Assembly: GCA_025200525.1 (NCBI GenBank)
Contig: CM045761.1
Coordinates: 94,712,182 to 94,776,181, forward strand
Length of the DNA stretch: 64,000 bases
Origin: Camellia lanceoleosa
Lineage: Eukaryota; Streptophyta; Magnoliopsida; Ericales; Theaceae
Direction: 5' to 3'
Shown here piece after piece: positions 1-10,310 of this stretch. Positions within the stretch are counted from its first letter, which is position 1. The number at the start of each line of letters is the position of its first letter. Under the pieces are notes generated by a model. That model worked only from the letters and a program-made list of their open reading frames with translations, had not been told where the DNA came from and searched no databases. A program made the position numbers and the translations under genes.

Positions 1-1227
1 TGCAAACATCTCAAGCAAAGCATGTTAGAGACCTTAAAACACAAAGCTAGTAAAGGCCATTTGCACTACAACCATACAAAACAAAGCTCATATGACCAAG
101 ACCACTCAAAACAGAGTTAAAGCATGCTAAATCAGTAGCAAAAACATGCTAAGATCATATCACAAACAGGTAGAAAAAATGCTCACATGCTAGGCCATCT
201 ACACATGCAAACAAGACCCAAGGAGGAGAGGCTACCCTCTCCTATTTTGGACCTCAAAACACACTTTTTACCACTGAAATTCCTCTGAGTTTCAGTGGTT
301 TAAAGGCCAAAAAAAATTTTTCTTTAAAAGGCTTTGAAAGATGGCACAAAACTTAGCACATAAGCTACAAAAGAGAGTGGACCACCCCTAACTCGAAAAA
401 GGCCTTAAACCACCATTTTTAAACCATAAAAACAGAGTCTTTTATAGTTGAAAACTAGGCCAAAAACAGCATGCAAAGGTGGCCAAGTAATGGATTAAAG
501 CCAAGCTTAAACAGGGTAAGTTTATACCTTTGAAGCATAACAGCAAAACAGGCACTTTTCTGAGCCAAAACCAGCTTTAGGAGCTCCAAACAAGCCTGAA
601 GGAACCTCAGCTCCAAGATAGGGATATTTGATCAAGGGTCTCTTTGCAAATATATAGAGAAAACTCACTTTAAAGCACAAAATATATATATATATATAGA
701 GAGAGAGAATTCTAGAGAGAGAGGCAGAATTTTTGGTCACAAAATTTTTGAACCCTCAAAATGGGGGAGGGACCTCCCCTTATATAAAAAAACAAGCCAA
801 AAGCTTGGCCTCATCCTTCCATACACGTGTATGGAGGATATACTCAGTGATCAACAGCTGGCACAGCTGGCACATAAAATATCTGAAGAAGGAGAAAAAT
901 GGTTGTCGGCCATCAGTAGTGGCCGACCGGCCACACATGTAGCCGATCGGCCATCAGTGTGGCTGATCGGCCACCACTGATGGCCGGCAGGCATAAGCCA
1001 TGGCCGATGGACACTGGGGATGGCCGACAAGCCACCCTCTCCTTCAGATTCAAAGCAACAAGCTCTTGGTCCATAACCAAGCACAACACAGACAAGTTGA
1101 GAGGCTCGAAGGCAAGGTGCTCAGCTGAAACCTTCAGAGACTCAAAATGAACACGAAATGCACAATCATCGGATGTTCAAACGATGACATCCAAGTCTTG
1201 AGGACGGTCAAAAATGGGGTGTCTATA
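1..1227 (-). repeat. E1 3' LTR (5' part only, cut by window edge)
   Basis: On the minus strand this starts at 1227 with TATAGACACCCC, a mutated form of the TGTAGACACCCC start of the other family LTRs, and runs off the window at position 1. It matches E2 LTR sequence around 13.9-15.3 kb, including the short inverted pair around 'accactgaaa...tttcagtggt' at 271-300. Its U3 is shorter than in E2 or E3, with the CGGCCA cluster only about 200-330 bp from the LTR start. No protein-coding potential. Confidence 0.85.
781..1030 (-). promoter_or_regulatory. E1 LTR promoter: CGGCCA/TGGCCG cluster plus TATA box
   Basis: Eight copies of the hexamer CGGCCA or its complement TGGCCG lie between about 905 and 1025, some forming palindromes such as CGATCGGCC. 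On the minus strand a TATA-like box (tttatataagg, rc of 780-789) follows about 120 bp downstream. The same layout recurs in the E2 and E3 LTRs and upstream of both antisense genes. Promoter function is inferred from position only. Confidence 0.6.
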
Positions 1228-1241
1228 GTTGCCCCTCTTCG
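1228..1241 (-). other. E1 polypurine tract
   Basis: The minus strand reads cgaagaggggcaac immediately before the 3' LTR start. The same tract is at the equivalent place in E2 (16459 on) and E3 (36160-36172). In LTR retrotransposons such a tract primes plus-strand DNA synthesis. Confidence 0.75.
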
Positions 1242-1844
1242 ACAGAACTCGGAAGTCATGAAATGACGGGAGTGAATGTCAAAGCCCAGAGACGACCCAT
1301 TTTTGACAAGGCCGAAGACTTAGACAAACAAGCAAGATAACAATATAGATGTGCCCGTAGACTGGGGCAAAATGCAAATGACATGCACAATGCAGAACAT
1401 AACTTATGATCATGTAATGAGGGCTGTAACGAAACATCTAGATGCAAATGTTGTGCAAAGAAACGTTACATCAAACTCGTACATAAGCAAGTTAACACGA
1501 ACCAAACCACATCTTATGCAGAAAGGGTGTAAGGAAATTATGCAATCTTAACTGTACCTTACGCAGAAAAGGTAAAGAAAAACAACCGTCGGGCACACCT
1601 GGGGCGGTAAACAAGATCCCAACGCGTGGCACACGTGAGGAGTGAGAAGTGGTGCGAACCTAAGGACACACCTTAAGGTTCCGAGCCACTGAGAACAATA
1701 ATAACAGGTGAAACACATCTAACTATTATGCAACCAAAACAAAGAGCGGTATAAGCATTGGAATTCGTCCAGATGCATTTAACCAAAGCTTCCTAACGCG
1801 CCGCACGCAAGAGGAAAAAGAAAGCGGTGCAAGCACCAGAGGGT

Positions 1845-2165
1845 GGTATAAGTGTCGGGCACACGGTCCAAACGCTTCTAACCAACGAGGGAGGTATAAA
1901 CATCAGGCGTACTCGAGTGTTTCTAACCAAAGCAAGGTATAGGCGTCGGGCACATGGTCCAAACACTTCTAATCAGAGGGGTGGTATAAGCGTCGGGCAC
2001 ACAGTCCAAACGCTTCTAACCAAAGGGGTGGTATAAACATCGGGCGTACCTGAGTGTTTCTAACCAAAGCAAGAAATGGTGTAAACACTAGGCGTACCTG
2101 AATGTTTCTAACTAACAAAGGAGTGGTGTAAACACCAAGCTTACCTGAGTGTTTCTAACCAACAA
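1845..2165. repeat. Tandem array, about 45-48 bp period, seven degenerate copies
   Basis: Units start near 'ggtataagcgtcgggcac' and end near 'cttctaaccaa', alternating between a 'gtcgggcacacggtcc' form and a 'catcgggcgtacctgag' form. This suggests a higher-order dimer. Units differ at many sites, so the array is not recent. E2 and E3 carry different arrays in the same 3' UTR position. Confidence 0.75.
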
Positions 2166-2739
2166 AGAAGGGTTCAAAGGACAGGAATGATCTTACCCGG
2201 AATTCCTCTGAGTGAACCATACATACAATATCGTTTGGTTGCGCTAGCTTCAAATGAACTGTACATACAATATCGTGCCTGCATAAGAAAGAAACTTTGA
2301 CAAGTACAGCAAGATTGGAATGCATGTTCCATGCAAATGTGAGAAGCACATATTCAATGTGAATATAAGGGCATGTACAATGCAATACCATGCAACATGC
2401 ATATTTTATGCAAACATGAGAGTACGTATAATACAATGCAACACAATGTATGTTTTCTGTACACAATAACAATGCATACATTATTCAATGCAACACACCG
2501 AATAAAGAAATGTGCGTCTTTAACAAGACCCATTCAAACGCAACCTCCGATTTACCTCTCGGAGGAGTTGTAACAAATTAAAAGGATACACCTCGTACGT
2601 GCTGAACATCACATGCTAAAAACACAGTCTGGAGCTTCCACGGAAGCTACTTGAGCTTAAAACATGTACTTTCCTTGCATTTTCTTAAAGGACCAAGGCA
2701 CAAAATAGCAAAACAATAACTAAGGAGAGCATCAGAGTC

Positions 2740-2871
2740 CTGTCGGCCACTCTAGGAAGCCATCGGCCACCCATCGGCCACAAATTGAACTCATCGGCCA
2801 CATGCGTGGCCAGTCGGCCACCGATGGTAGATTCGGGGCAAATTGGAGATTTCACCTCGGGCTTTTAAATA
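2740..2871 (+). promoter_or_regulatory. Promoter of antisense gene 1 (PMD gene): CGGCCA cluster plus TATA
   Basis: At least five CGGCCA hexamers plus TGGCC variants lie in 2742-2825, followed by a TATA-like TTTAAATA at 2864-2871. The start codon is at 3233, giving a leader of about 330 nt. The element's own coding strand is minus here, so this promoter fires against it. Confidence 0.55.
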
Positions 2872-3232
2872 TAGGGTTCCAAACCCTATTTCTTCACTTC
2901 CTCCTTGCCGAAAAACATTCCTCTAGTGCTCTAGACTACTTTCCCCCCTTCGATCCACACTTCGTACACATTTTCGGACATTCCATAAACATCCGATTCG
3001 CAAACCTCTTTTTACACACTTCATTTTGAACCGATTAAGAAAGGGTTTCGGTGTCCTTTTCTCCATTTCCATCACTTGGGGTTTGTTTCCCCTGAGTTAC
3101 CCTTGATTCTCGTGCCCTCTTCCGAGCCTTGACCTTTTCTTCTATTTTTCACCCCTCGGAGTTGACTTTTATTGACTTTCGGCATTCCCGCCCTTTTCCA
3201 CACTTACGACCATTCTTTCATCCTTTCTTGAG

Positions 3233-6171
3233 ATGGCGGACGACATTCCATATGACGGAATTCCTCTGAGGATGGAGATGGATCTTGAGTTTGAGCCATT
3301 GCTGCTCAGTATCCGACCATTCGACCTGGTGACGTACCATCCCAAGGTACACGTGCTGCCTCCCGATGGCATCTGCCAGTTCAGGGGGTTCGTGCGAGGT
3401 GTACCGGAGGACCTCCTGCTACGCGAACCGAAGTCACACTTATCCTACGGCGCCTCTAAGGTATACACTTTCTCTTTATTTTCTGCAATGTAGGTTACAA
3501 TTTTTGTATAGTTCACACTACTTTTCACATGTTCATCCCAAACACACTTGTGCATTGTATCTCTTAAACTGCCTTACATCTGTTTGTCTTGCTCACAGGG
3601 GGATTCACATGCCTTTCGTGGATGCAGGACCATCTCCGCAAAGGAGTGGTATATGAAGCTGCCCGACGCAGTACGCCACATCGTCGATGAGGCCAGCTTC
3701 GGCACATTTTGCATGGGGCTCATACGTCTCATCGTGAGTCGGCCTCTACTGAGCGCTTTAGTGGAGAGGTGGTGGGATACCGCCAATTCCCTCCATTTCT
3801 CTACAGCAGGGGAGATGAAGATGTCTCCCTTTGACTTCTCTATGCTCACCGGCATAGCAGTAGGGGGTCATCCGATTCCTTTCGACAACGGCATGGGCGA
3901 GTGAGAGGCCACTCAGATCTATCTGCTGGGGATTCGCCCACCCATCTCCTGATCAGGGATGGTGCGATACACATGGTACACCGACCATTTCAGAGGGACG
4001 ATGCCGACGACCTGCGACCGGGGGTTCCTCATGTTCTTGTTTGGTACTACTTTGTTTGCTGACCGGGAAAACACCGTCGGGTTCTACCTCATGAGCGCTT
4101 TAATGGACCTGTCTCGTGTCCGATTGTACGACTGGGGCGGCGTAAGCTTGGCCACGTTATATGGATACATGAGCTCCTCCTCTCTCCGGAGCAGGCATCT
4201 GCTAGGAGGCTACTGGAGATTTGGGAGGTACACCCTACCCTTCTGCTTTACATTTCTACTTTGCATTTCAGATACCACACACACCGCATAATCGTGACTA
4301 CACACAATCTGCTTTTATATCATCTCAGACACGGCATACATCAGTACACTCAGATTCTCGTGATTCTCTGCACATTTCATTTTCTAGACATGACACACAT
4401 ACCCTACTTTCTGCTTTACATTATCTGTACACTGCACACATTGTACACTGCACTGCAAACCCTTTGCTTTCTGCTTTACATTATCTATACACTGCACACA
4501 CTGTATACTGTACTGTACACCCTCTGCTTTCTACTTTACATTATCTGTACTCATCTGATATACACTCACTATTATCCTGTCACTTTCTGCAGCTATGGGT
4601 GCATGCCTATTTCCCGAGGCTCTCCCCAGAGCTAGAGGTAGAGATACCTCTTATGGTGCCGTACTCGCACAGATACGACGTGAGATGCCAGTAGAGGCGC
4701 CGAGAGTCATTCTCCTTCTTCTGTCGATTTTTTGACACTGTGACTGTAGCAGAGGTAACTCAAATCTTTCAGTCATTTCAGCTTTACTTCATATTGCATC
4801 TCTGATGACAGCTAAAACCTGTATGTTCACTATTTGCAGATCACCTGGCAGCCGTGGGCAGTGATGCCTGCCGGGGTCAGAGATTAGTTTACCGGTGCTC
4901 GGGAGGCATCCCGATTTCGGATTTTGCTTGAGGGCCCCATTTGTCGAGTGTGGTTCTTGGGGGAGTGTTTTCTATGATAGAGCCCCGGCTTACCCGAGCC
5001 GGTGGTTCCGATGCCGCCTCCTACGTACATGAGGATGACCGAGAGGTACACCACACAGAAGATGATCGACTTCACGAGAGGTTGGGACGCCGACTTCTTC
5101 AAGCTTGAGGGCGATTACACTACCTTTATCTAGACGTACCTCATGTCGCCTCTGACTGGGGCTCGTGGAGGCAAGAGAGCCAGAGCTCTAGCTACAAGAG
5201 GGAGAGCCAAGGAATCCAGGGTGACTCAGGCCTATGACAGGAGAGGCTCCCAGACAAGACAGAGGGCCGGGTGGCCAGAGTTGCCTACCACACTGACCTG
5301 CTGGGGATCTAGAGGTGAGACTTATCAGGTTCCCATTGAGCCCGCACCAGCTGGTCATGAGCTTGTCGGAGTTCGAGGCCCCGACCCCAGTATGTACCAT
5401 ATTTTACATTTTGTGCATTCAGTTCATTTTAGTCATGTTTTGTAGACCACTGATCATTTTAACACATTTGCAGGCATCCATAGAGTACATTGGACAGGTT
5501 CTCGAGATGGTGGCTTCTTTGATGGGGATGGTTCAGACTAGCCTGAACCTCCTTAGTCTTTTCAGGATTCTGATAAGTTTTCTTCAGTTTGCACTTCATG
5601 CCATTTTTCTGCTGATACGTTAGCATTTCAACTGCAATTTGCCCCATACTGATCTAAATTCATTACGTCAATATATTGATACACTACTCCCACACACTGC
5701 ATTTTGCACTATACTCATCTTTGCATACCATAACTGCTGTATTTGACAAATTATCTTTTTCAGGTCCCTTTTCAGATGCCAGCCCCATCGGGCGCCCCAG
5801 CAGGAGCTGCAGCAGAACCTTCAGTGCCTTCCCCGACAGTAGGGAGAGAGAGACAAGGGACTCCAACGCACAACCGAAGCAGATCTAGACGCACTCATGC
5901 TGTGAGCGGTCCACCAGAGCCTATCCCGAAGGATGACGAGACAGACGAGGACGAGGAGCCAGCGAGCCCACAGTCAGAGTCATCTGAGGGTAGAGGCGAC
6001 GGCACCGACTCGTGTTCAGAGGGCGATGGCATTGCTGAGGAGGGCTCCGATGAGGGGAGCTGAGACAGCTCTGGATCGGGCTCCTGCTCAGATTCAGATA
6101 GTGGTGCTGATGGTGACAGCACAGAGTCTGCTCAGTCGCAGAAGATGACGAAGAGGGCCTCCCGATCCTGA
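3233..6171 (+). pseudogene. Antisense gene 1: plant mobile domain (PMD/MAIN-like) protein, broken
   Basis: Multi-exon gene on the plus strand inside minus-strand E1. Exons by splice signals: 3233-3460, 3599-4227, 4593-4754, 4840-5389, 5474 to about 5560, and 5764-6171. Exon 2 shows the PMD signature: 'LVERWWDTANSLHFS', then 'EMKMSPFDFSMLTGIAVGG' and 'PIPFD'. Exon 3 has 'LWVHAYFPRLSPE', the usual PMD tail block. The last exon encodes a Ser/Glu/Asp-rich acidic tail (for example 'DDETDEDEEP'). Stops at about 3902 and 3949, further stops in exons 3 and 4 and a phase mismatch at the second intron make it a pseudogene. PMD proteins include the host factors MAIN and MAIL1, and PMD genes are often carried by transposons. 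A role for this copy is unknown. Confidence 0.75.
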
Positions 6172-6665
6172 GATGGCTAGCGCAGATTCAGAAATTTTTT
6201 CTTTGTTTTGTTTTTGCTAGTAATTTTAGCACATTGTATAGCCTTAGTCAGTTTTATTTTTTTTAAAACTTGTACTCTCTATAAAAAAGAAACCATGATT
6301 GGAATGAAAACAGCTTTTTGATTAAAAAGTGTTGCATTTTATATTCTGAGCATCGCATTGCATTATTTTACACAAAAACGAGATTTGATGGAAATTGAAT
6401 ATTGTATTAGCAATTGCTTAATCAGGTAGTGAACCAACCAACACATAATGAACAAAGTAAAATAACTCAATGAACAAAACAATGACTCAACAGTGAAAAG
6501 AAATACAACTCGATAAACAAAACAACAACTCAATAAGCAAAACAACAACTCGATAAGCAATTTGACAAAATTCTTTAAGAGAGACGGAAGAAATGTACCA
6601 AGAGTGGAACAAAATACAGGTTCTTGGCATTTTCAACACATAGATGGACCAAAGAGCCAAACAAG
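6172..6665 (+). other. Spacer between the two antisense genes
   Basis: AT-rich 3' flank of gene 1, then a short degenerate repeat of the type 'aacaacaactcgataagcaa' at about 6500-6560. No coding sequence is seen and no clear AATAAA was found for gene 1. Confidence 0.55.
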
Positions 6666-6805
6666 AGGTCACCGGCCATATATAAATGCTGTTGGCCATT
6701 AATAATGGTTGTCGGCCACCAGTACTGGCCGGTCGGCCACCAATGCAAAGAACCTCCAGATTGTTGCCACTTGTCTTCCACTTAACACCTTATCTTCTAT
6801 AAAAG
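6666..6805 (+). promoter_or_regulatory. Promoter of antisense gene 2: CGGCCA cluster plus TATA
   Basis: GGCC hexamers at about 6671-6740 include CGGCCA at 6671, 6713 and 6735 and TGGCCG near 6725. A strong TATAAAAG follows at 6798-6805, about 46 bp before the likely start codon at 6851. Same arrangement as upstream of gene 1 and in the LTR promoters. Confidence 0.6.
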
Positions 6806-6850
6806 CTCCAGCTTAGTGGTTCCTTCATTCCAGCACTGTTTTTGTCCCAA

Positions 6851-8139
6851 ATGGAGCCATTTTTTGTCAAAAAATTCTCGGATTGGATTGTGACTTCAGA
6901 TGGCTCGGAAAAGTTGAATTTCCGAGGCTTCGGGGATAAATGCACTATTCCCGCTGAGCCGTACTCCACTGTGTTTTTCGTTCCTTCATGCCGCGGCTAG
7001 GTGTGGGAATCCGATTACACATGTTTTTAGCTTTGGCGGACAAGAGATATGACCCACAATTGAAGAATTCCAAGCTTTGATGGAATCTCGGCGCGACGAA
7101 GAGATCTTGCTTCAATTCCGTTTTGGCCACATCCAAGCCTTAAGAAGGATGTGTGGGCTCACTTTACACGATGCTTGGTCTTTGGTTCACAACAGGGAAT
7201 TGGACATTCCGAGCTTGATTCATCGGTTTTCTGATGCCGGCGACCGCGGCGACCGTCTTTGGCAGAGTTTTCGGCAGCATGCCCTCTGCTTGTGCATGTT
7301 GACCCATTTCTTGCTTGCTCGTGGCTTCGGAGGGTCTAGCATTCGCTTGATCGAAGTTGCTCAAGGCTTGAAGGAGGGCAAAAGCTACATTGGCTTGACA
7401 CTAGCAAAGACTTTGGTGGGCTTGGATGCTTTCCATCGCCGGGAGACGACTAGGTTTGCAGGCAGTCCATTACTCTTGCAGGTAATGTTTCCCTCCCTTC
7501 TCACATATGTTTCTCACATCACTCGGCCCTCAGGCTCTGTTTTTCTCTCAAAACCCTTTTCTCACTTTTTCTCTCCACGTATACCTCTCTTTTCTTTAAT
7601 CTCTCTTATTTTTCATCACTTCCTAGGTTTGGCTCATGGAGAAGTTGAAAGTAGTGGACTCTTGTCATGCATATTCAGCACGCAGCTATTTCTTTTGCCC
7701 ACGACTAGTTGATTTCCTGAATGAGGGATGGTAGTGCCAATGAATGTGCACCAGGTCTGCCGTTGACATTGCCTAGCATTGCCCTTGGTTTGATCTGCCC
7801 GAGATGAGCTACAGCATGTCTCGCCAACCTAGCATTCAGTTGATTGGCTTGATACACTATGTCTTCTATTTTCCATTTTGATTCAGGCATCTGTTCGATC
7901 ACGACCAGACTTGCCCAGAAGAGGTGATAGAGTACCCAGCTTCATTTCCGATCAGAGGCTCATAGCTAGCTCGGTATTCCACTGCATGGAGGACGAGAGA
8001 ACTTCTGGCCTCTGCTCCCAATTTCAATTGCGCCCTTTCTGGCGAATGCATAGCTTGGCTTGAAGATGAGGCACAAACTGGGCCTACCTTGGCGTCTGAA
8101 GCTACCACAAGCTCTGGGAGGGGGCGCAGGAACACCTGA
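6851..8139 (+). pseudogene. Antisense gene 2: DUF7745-like TE-associated protein, broken
   Basis: Starts at ATG 6851 ('MEPFFVKKFSDWIV'). After a frameshift near 6990 the frame reads 'THVFSFGGQEI*PTIEEFQA' and then a long open stretch to 7481. An intron follows (GT at 7482, AG at 7625-7626) and the reading resumes as 'VWLMEKLKVVDSCHAYSARS'. The tail reads 'EVIEYPASFPIRGS' with stops, ending at TGA 8137-8139, and AATAAA is at 8199-8204. The pattern FxFG..EI.PTIEEF, the helical middle ('LCMLTHFLLARGF') and 'RFAGSPLLLQVWL' resemble plant DUF7745 proteins. That assignment is from memory of the family pattern. One frameshift and several stops make it a pseudogene. A divergent PMD-like protein is the alternative. 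Confidence 0.6.
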
Positions 8140-8653
8140 CTTAGCCATGCCCCAAGTTTATTGCTTTAATCTGTACTTTCAAGTTTTCTTTTGAATGTAA
8201 TAAAAAGTAACTTCCATTTGTATCAAGAGTTGGAGAACTCTGTGTTGAAATCATTGAAATTGAAGGTTGTGGGTATTGAAAATTTTCCTTTTGGTCCAAA
8301 AATGGTCTAAGTTGTAAAAAGATTAATTTGAACAAAATCAACTTTTATTAAAACTTTTCAAAACCATTTTCGGTAAGGATCACAAATGGACACACCCAGG
8401 ATTTATCACTAAGATGTATAGCCCCAAATCCAACAACTAGAAAGTTGCCCCTTTTCTGAATAGAACTGCACTGGAGATCACAACCGAACTCTTGGATGTA
8501 GAAAAGACAAAGATGACCAAAACAATTACATGGAAACAGTTGATTTGGAAGTGTTTGTGGCTAGACTTTAGAATAAAGTTGCCTACGTATCCCGAAGATG
8601 GGAATCAAGCCTTACGTAGTGTGGTTAGGGTTCACTCGTGTATTAACACTCTC
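8140..8653 (-). other. E1 untranslated region after integrase
   Basis: Non-coding. It contains the poly(A) signal of gene 2 on the plus strand and sequence conserved in E2 (21060-21690) and E3 (30310-30940), including the 'ggggcaacttt' blocks and a 'cgtaggcaactt' segment. No ORF of note. Confidence 0.6.
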
Positions 8654-8790
8654 CATTTGCACTCTAACTTTTGCCAAGGCTGCCCTTTCTGGGTTTTCAA
8701 CTTTGCGAGCTTAGTTTTTTTTATTTCAAATTTTTTGTGCTCTAACTTTTGCCTAGGTCGCCCTTTCGGGTTTTCGGCCTAGCAAGCCTC
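8654..8790 (-). repeat. Direct pair of about 50-bp motifs flanking a pyrimidine-rich spacer (E1 copy)
   Basis: Two related blocks, both with 'ctctaacttttgcc' followed by a 'cgccctttcgggttttc'-type segment, are separated by about 30 nt rich in T. E2 (21690-21925) and E3 (30064-30310) have the same pair with a much longer tract between. It lies immediately after the integrase stop codon at 8791-8793 on the minus strand. Confidence 0.7.
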
Positions 8791-9001
8791 TCAAGGGTAG
8801 TATTTCTTCAACTTGTCCATGTTGATAGGTTGGTAGAACTCAAGGCCATCTAAGTCCATAAGAATGACAGCTCCACCCGACCAGATAGATTTGATGATGT
8901 AAGGACCAGCCTAATTAGGTCTAAACTTGCCCCTAGGGTCGTGAATGGGAGCTCGGTTGTCTTTGAGCACCAAATCCCCTTCTTTCAGATTTCTGGACTT
9001 A
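8791..9001 (-). pseudogene. E1 integrase C-terminal domain (GPY/F module)
   Basis: The minus strand reads 'NLKEGDLVLKDNRAPIHDPR', then 'GKFRPN*AGPYIIKSIW' and finally 'MDKLKKYYP' and a stop at 8791. The GKF.PNW.GPY pattern is the GPY/F motif of Gypsy integrase C-termini. The tryptophan of PNW is a TAG stop (one base change from TGG). Upstream continuity is broken by the MITE at 9002-9496. This block ends the pol coding region of E1. Confidence 0.85.
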
Positions 9002-9496
9002 GGTCCTATTTGGTGTAGCTGTTAAAACAGATTATAGATTATAGCTTAACAGATTACAGATTATGACTTTAATCAGAAGCTGCTAATCTGTTTGGTGTAG
9101 TTGTTGGATTATAGATTTAAGTTGCTGAGTATTGTTTGTTAGATAAGCTGTGAAGTAGCTTTTTCAATTAACTTTTATTTTTTATTATTCACTATTTGTC
9201 TACATTTCTCATAAAAAATAATAATAATATTCTATAATCCATTTGGGTCTTTTTCTATTTTTAAAAAAATAAAAAATAAAAAAAATCTAAGAGTATAACC
9301 GTGAATTAACATGTCCATAGCATAAGCTGATAATCAGAAGCAAGGGGTGAGCAGATTCTCAGAATCAGTTTTTTTGACTTAAAATAAGTTGTTAGAATTA
9401 GAAACTTTTTAAAATAAGTTTAACCAAATAGTTCAAATAACTTTTTAAAAGCCAGAAGTTATAAGTTGGCTCAAAAAAGCCCCACCAAACACCCCC
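9002..9496. mobile_element. PIF/Harbinger-type (Tourist-like) MITE, 495 bp
   Basis: Flanked by TTA at 8999-9001 and 9497-9499. Termini are imperfect inverted repeats: left GGTCCTATTTGGTGTAG, right (reverse complement) GGGGGTGTTTGGTGGGG. No coding capacity and AT-rich inside ('attatagattatagctt'). A TWA target duplication with G-rich 'TGTTTGG' ends fits PIF/Harbinger MITEs. It interrupts the integrase reading 'AFNKEVK / SRNLKEGDLVL'. Confidence 0.8.
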
Positions 9497-9499
9497 TTA

Positions 9500-10310
9500 A
9501 CCTCCTTGTTGAAAGCCCTAGCAATCCTTCATTGATAACCTTGAACGTGGTACAGTGCTTTCAGCCTTATTTCGTCAAACAACATAAGTTCTTCAAACCT
9601 ACTCTGCTGCCAATCTGCTTCCGCTATCTAGCACTCAGCCATCACTCGCAGTGATGGAACCTCAACTTTGATCGGCAGAACAGCCTCCACTCCATAAACC
9701 AGAGAATACAAAGTTGCCCCAGTAGAAGTGCAAATCGATGTTCTGTAGTCCAAAGAGCAAATGGCAGCTTATCTGGCTACCCCCTGTAGGTTTCCACCAT
9801 CTTCTGTAGAATGTGCTTGATGTTCTTGTTGGCGGTCTCAACTGCTCCGTTGGTTTGCGGCCGATATGTGGATGACTTATGAAAAGCCACGTTGTAATTC
9901 TCCAACAAGTCGATCACTTCCTTCTTGAAGTGGGAACCATTGTCCGAGATGATCTCATTCGAGACCCCATACCGACAGATAATGTTATTCCTGATGAACT
10001 TAGCTACATGCGACGCTTTCAGCACTGCATAGGATTGGGCCTCGACCCACTTTGTAAAGTAGTCTATCGCCACCAGGATATACTCATGCGTCAATTCTTC
10101 GAGTAATCGCCTAATAACATCAATTCCCCAGACTAAAAATGGCCATGGTGAAGTCATGTTGTACAGCTTCGACGGCGGGATGTTCATGCGGTTTGCATGG
10201 ATTTGGCATTTGTGGTATCGCCGAACAAAATCAATACAATCCTCCTCCATGGTTGACTAATAGTAACCCTGTCTGAGGATCTGCACTCTCCTCCGTGGAT
10301 GGCCTCCATT
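9500..10310 (-). pseudogene. E1 integrase zinc-finger remnant and catalytic core
   Basis: The open part (10250-9777, 157 aa) holds the core: D44 in 'WGIDVI', D103 in 'ISDNGSHF' and E138 in 'NGAVETANK', the DDE triad that cuts and joins DNA. The N-terminal HHCC finger is damaged: a deletion after 'IHGGEC' removes the second histidine region and shifts frame, the tryptophan of 'GYYW' is a stop, and the first cysteine of CxxC is tyrosine ('YHKCQ'). Below 9777 the reading 'PDKLPFALW' continues with a stop and a frameshift, ending at the MITE. Not functional as it stands. Confidence 0.85.

Larger units (their letters stand above)
1228..2739 (-). other. E1 3' untranslated region
   Basis: Non-coding 3' region between the antisense genes and the 3' LTR. 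1242-1420 matches the E2 and E3 sequence next to their LTRs ('gtcaaagcccagagacgaccca'-type block). 2200-2340 matches E2 at about 18660-18780 ('catacaatatcgt' repeats). A tandem array lies in the middle. Short ORFs here are chance. Confidence 0.7.

Noticed and set aside
4221..4694. 157-aa ORF following exon 2 of the PMD gene
   Set aside because: It reads through the intron 4228-4592, which is full of 'ctttacattatctgtacactgcac' repeats. Only the final part is exon 3.
5895..6122. Minus-strand Ser-rich ORF opposite the PMD gene tail
   Set aside because: Shadow of the acidic Ser/Glu tail on the plus strand.
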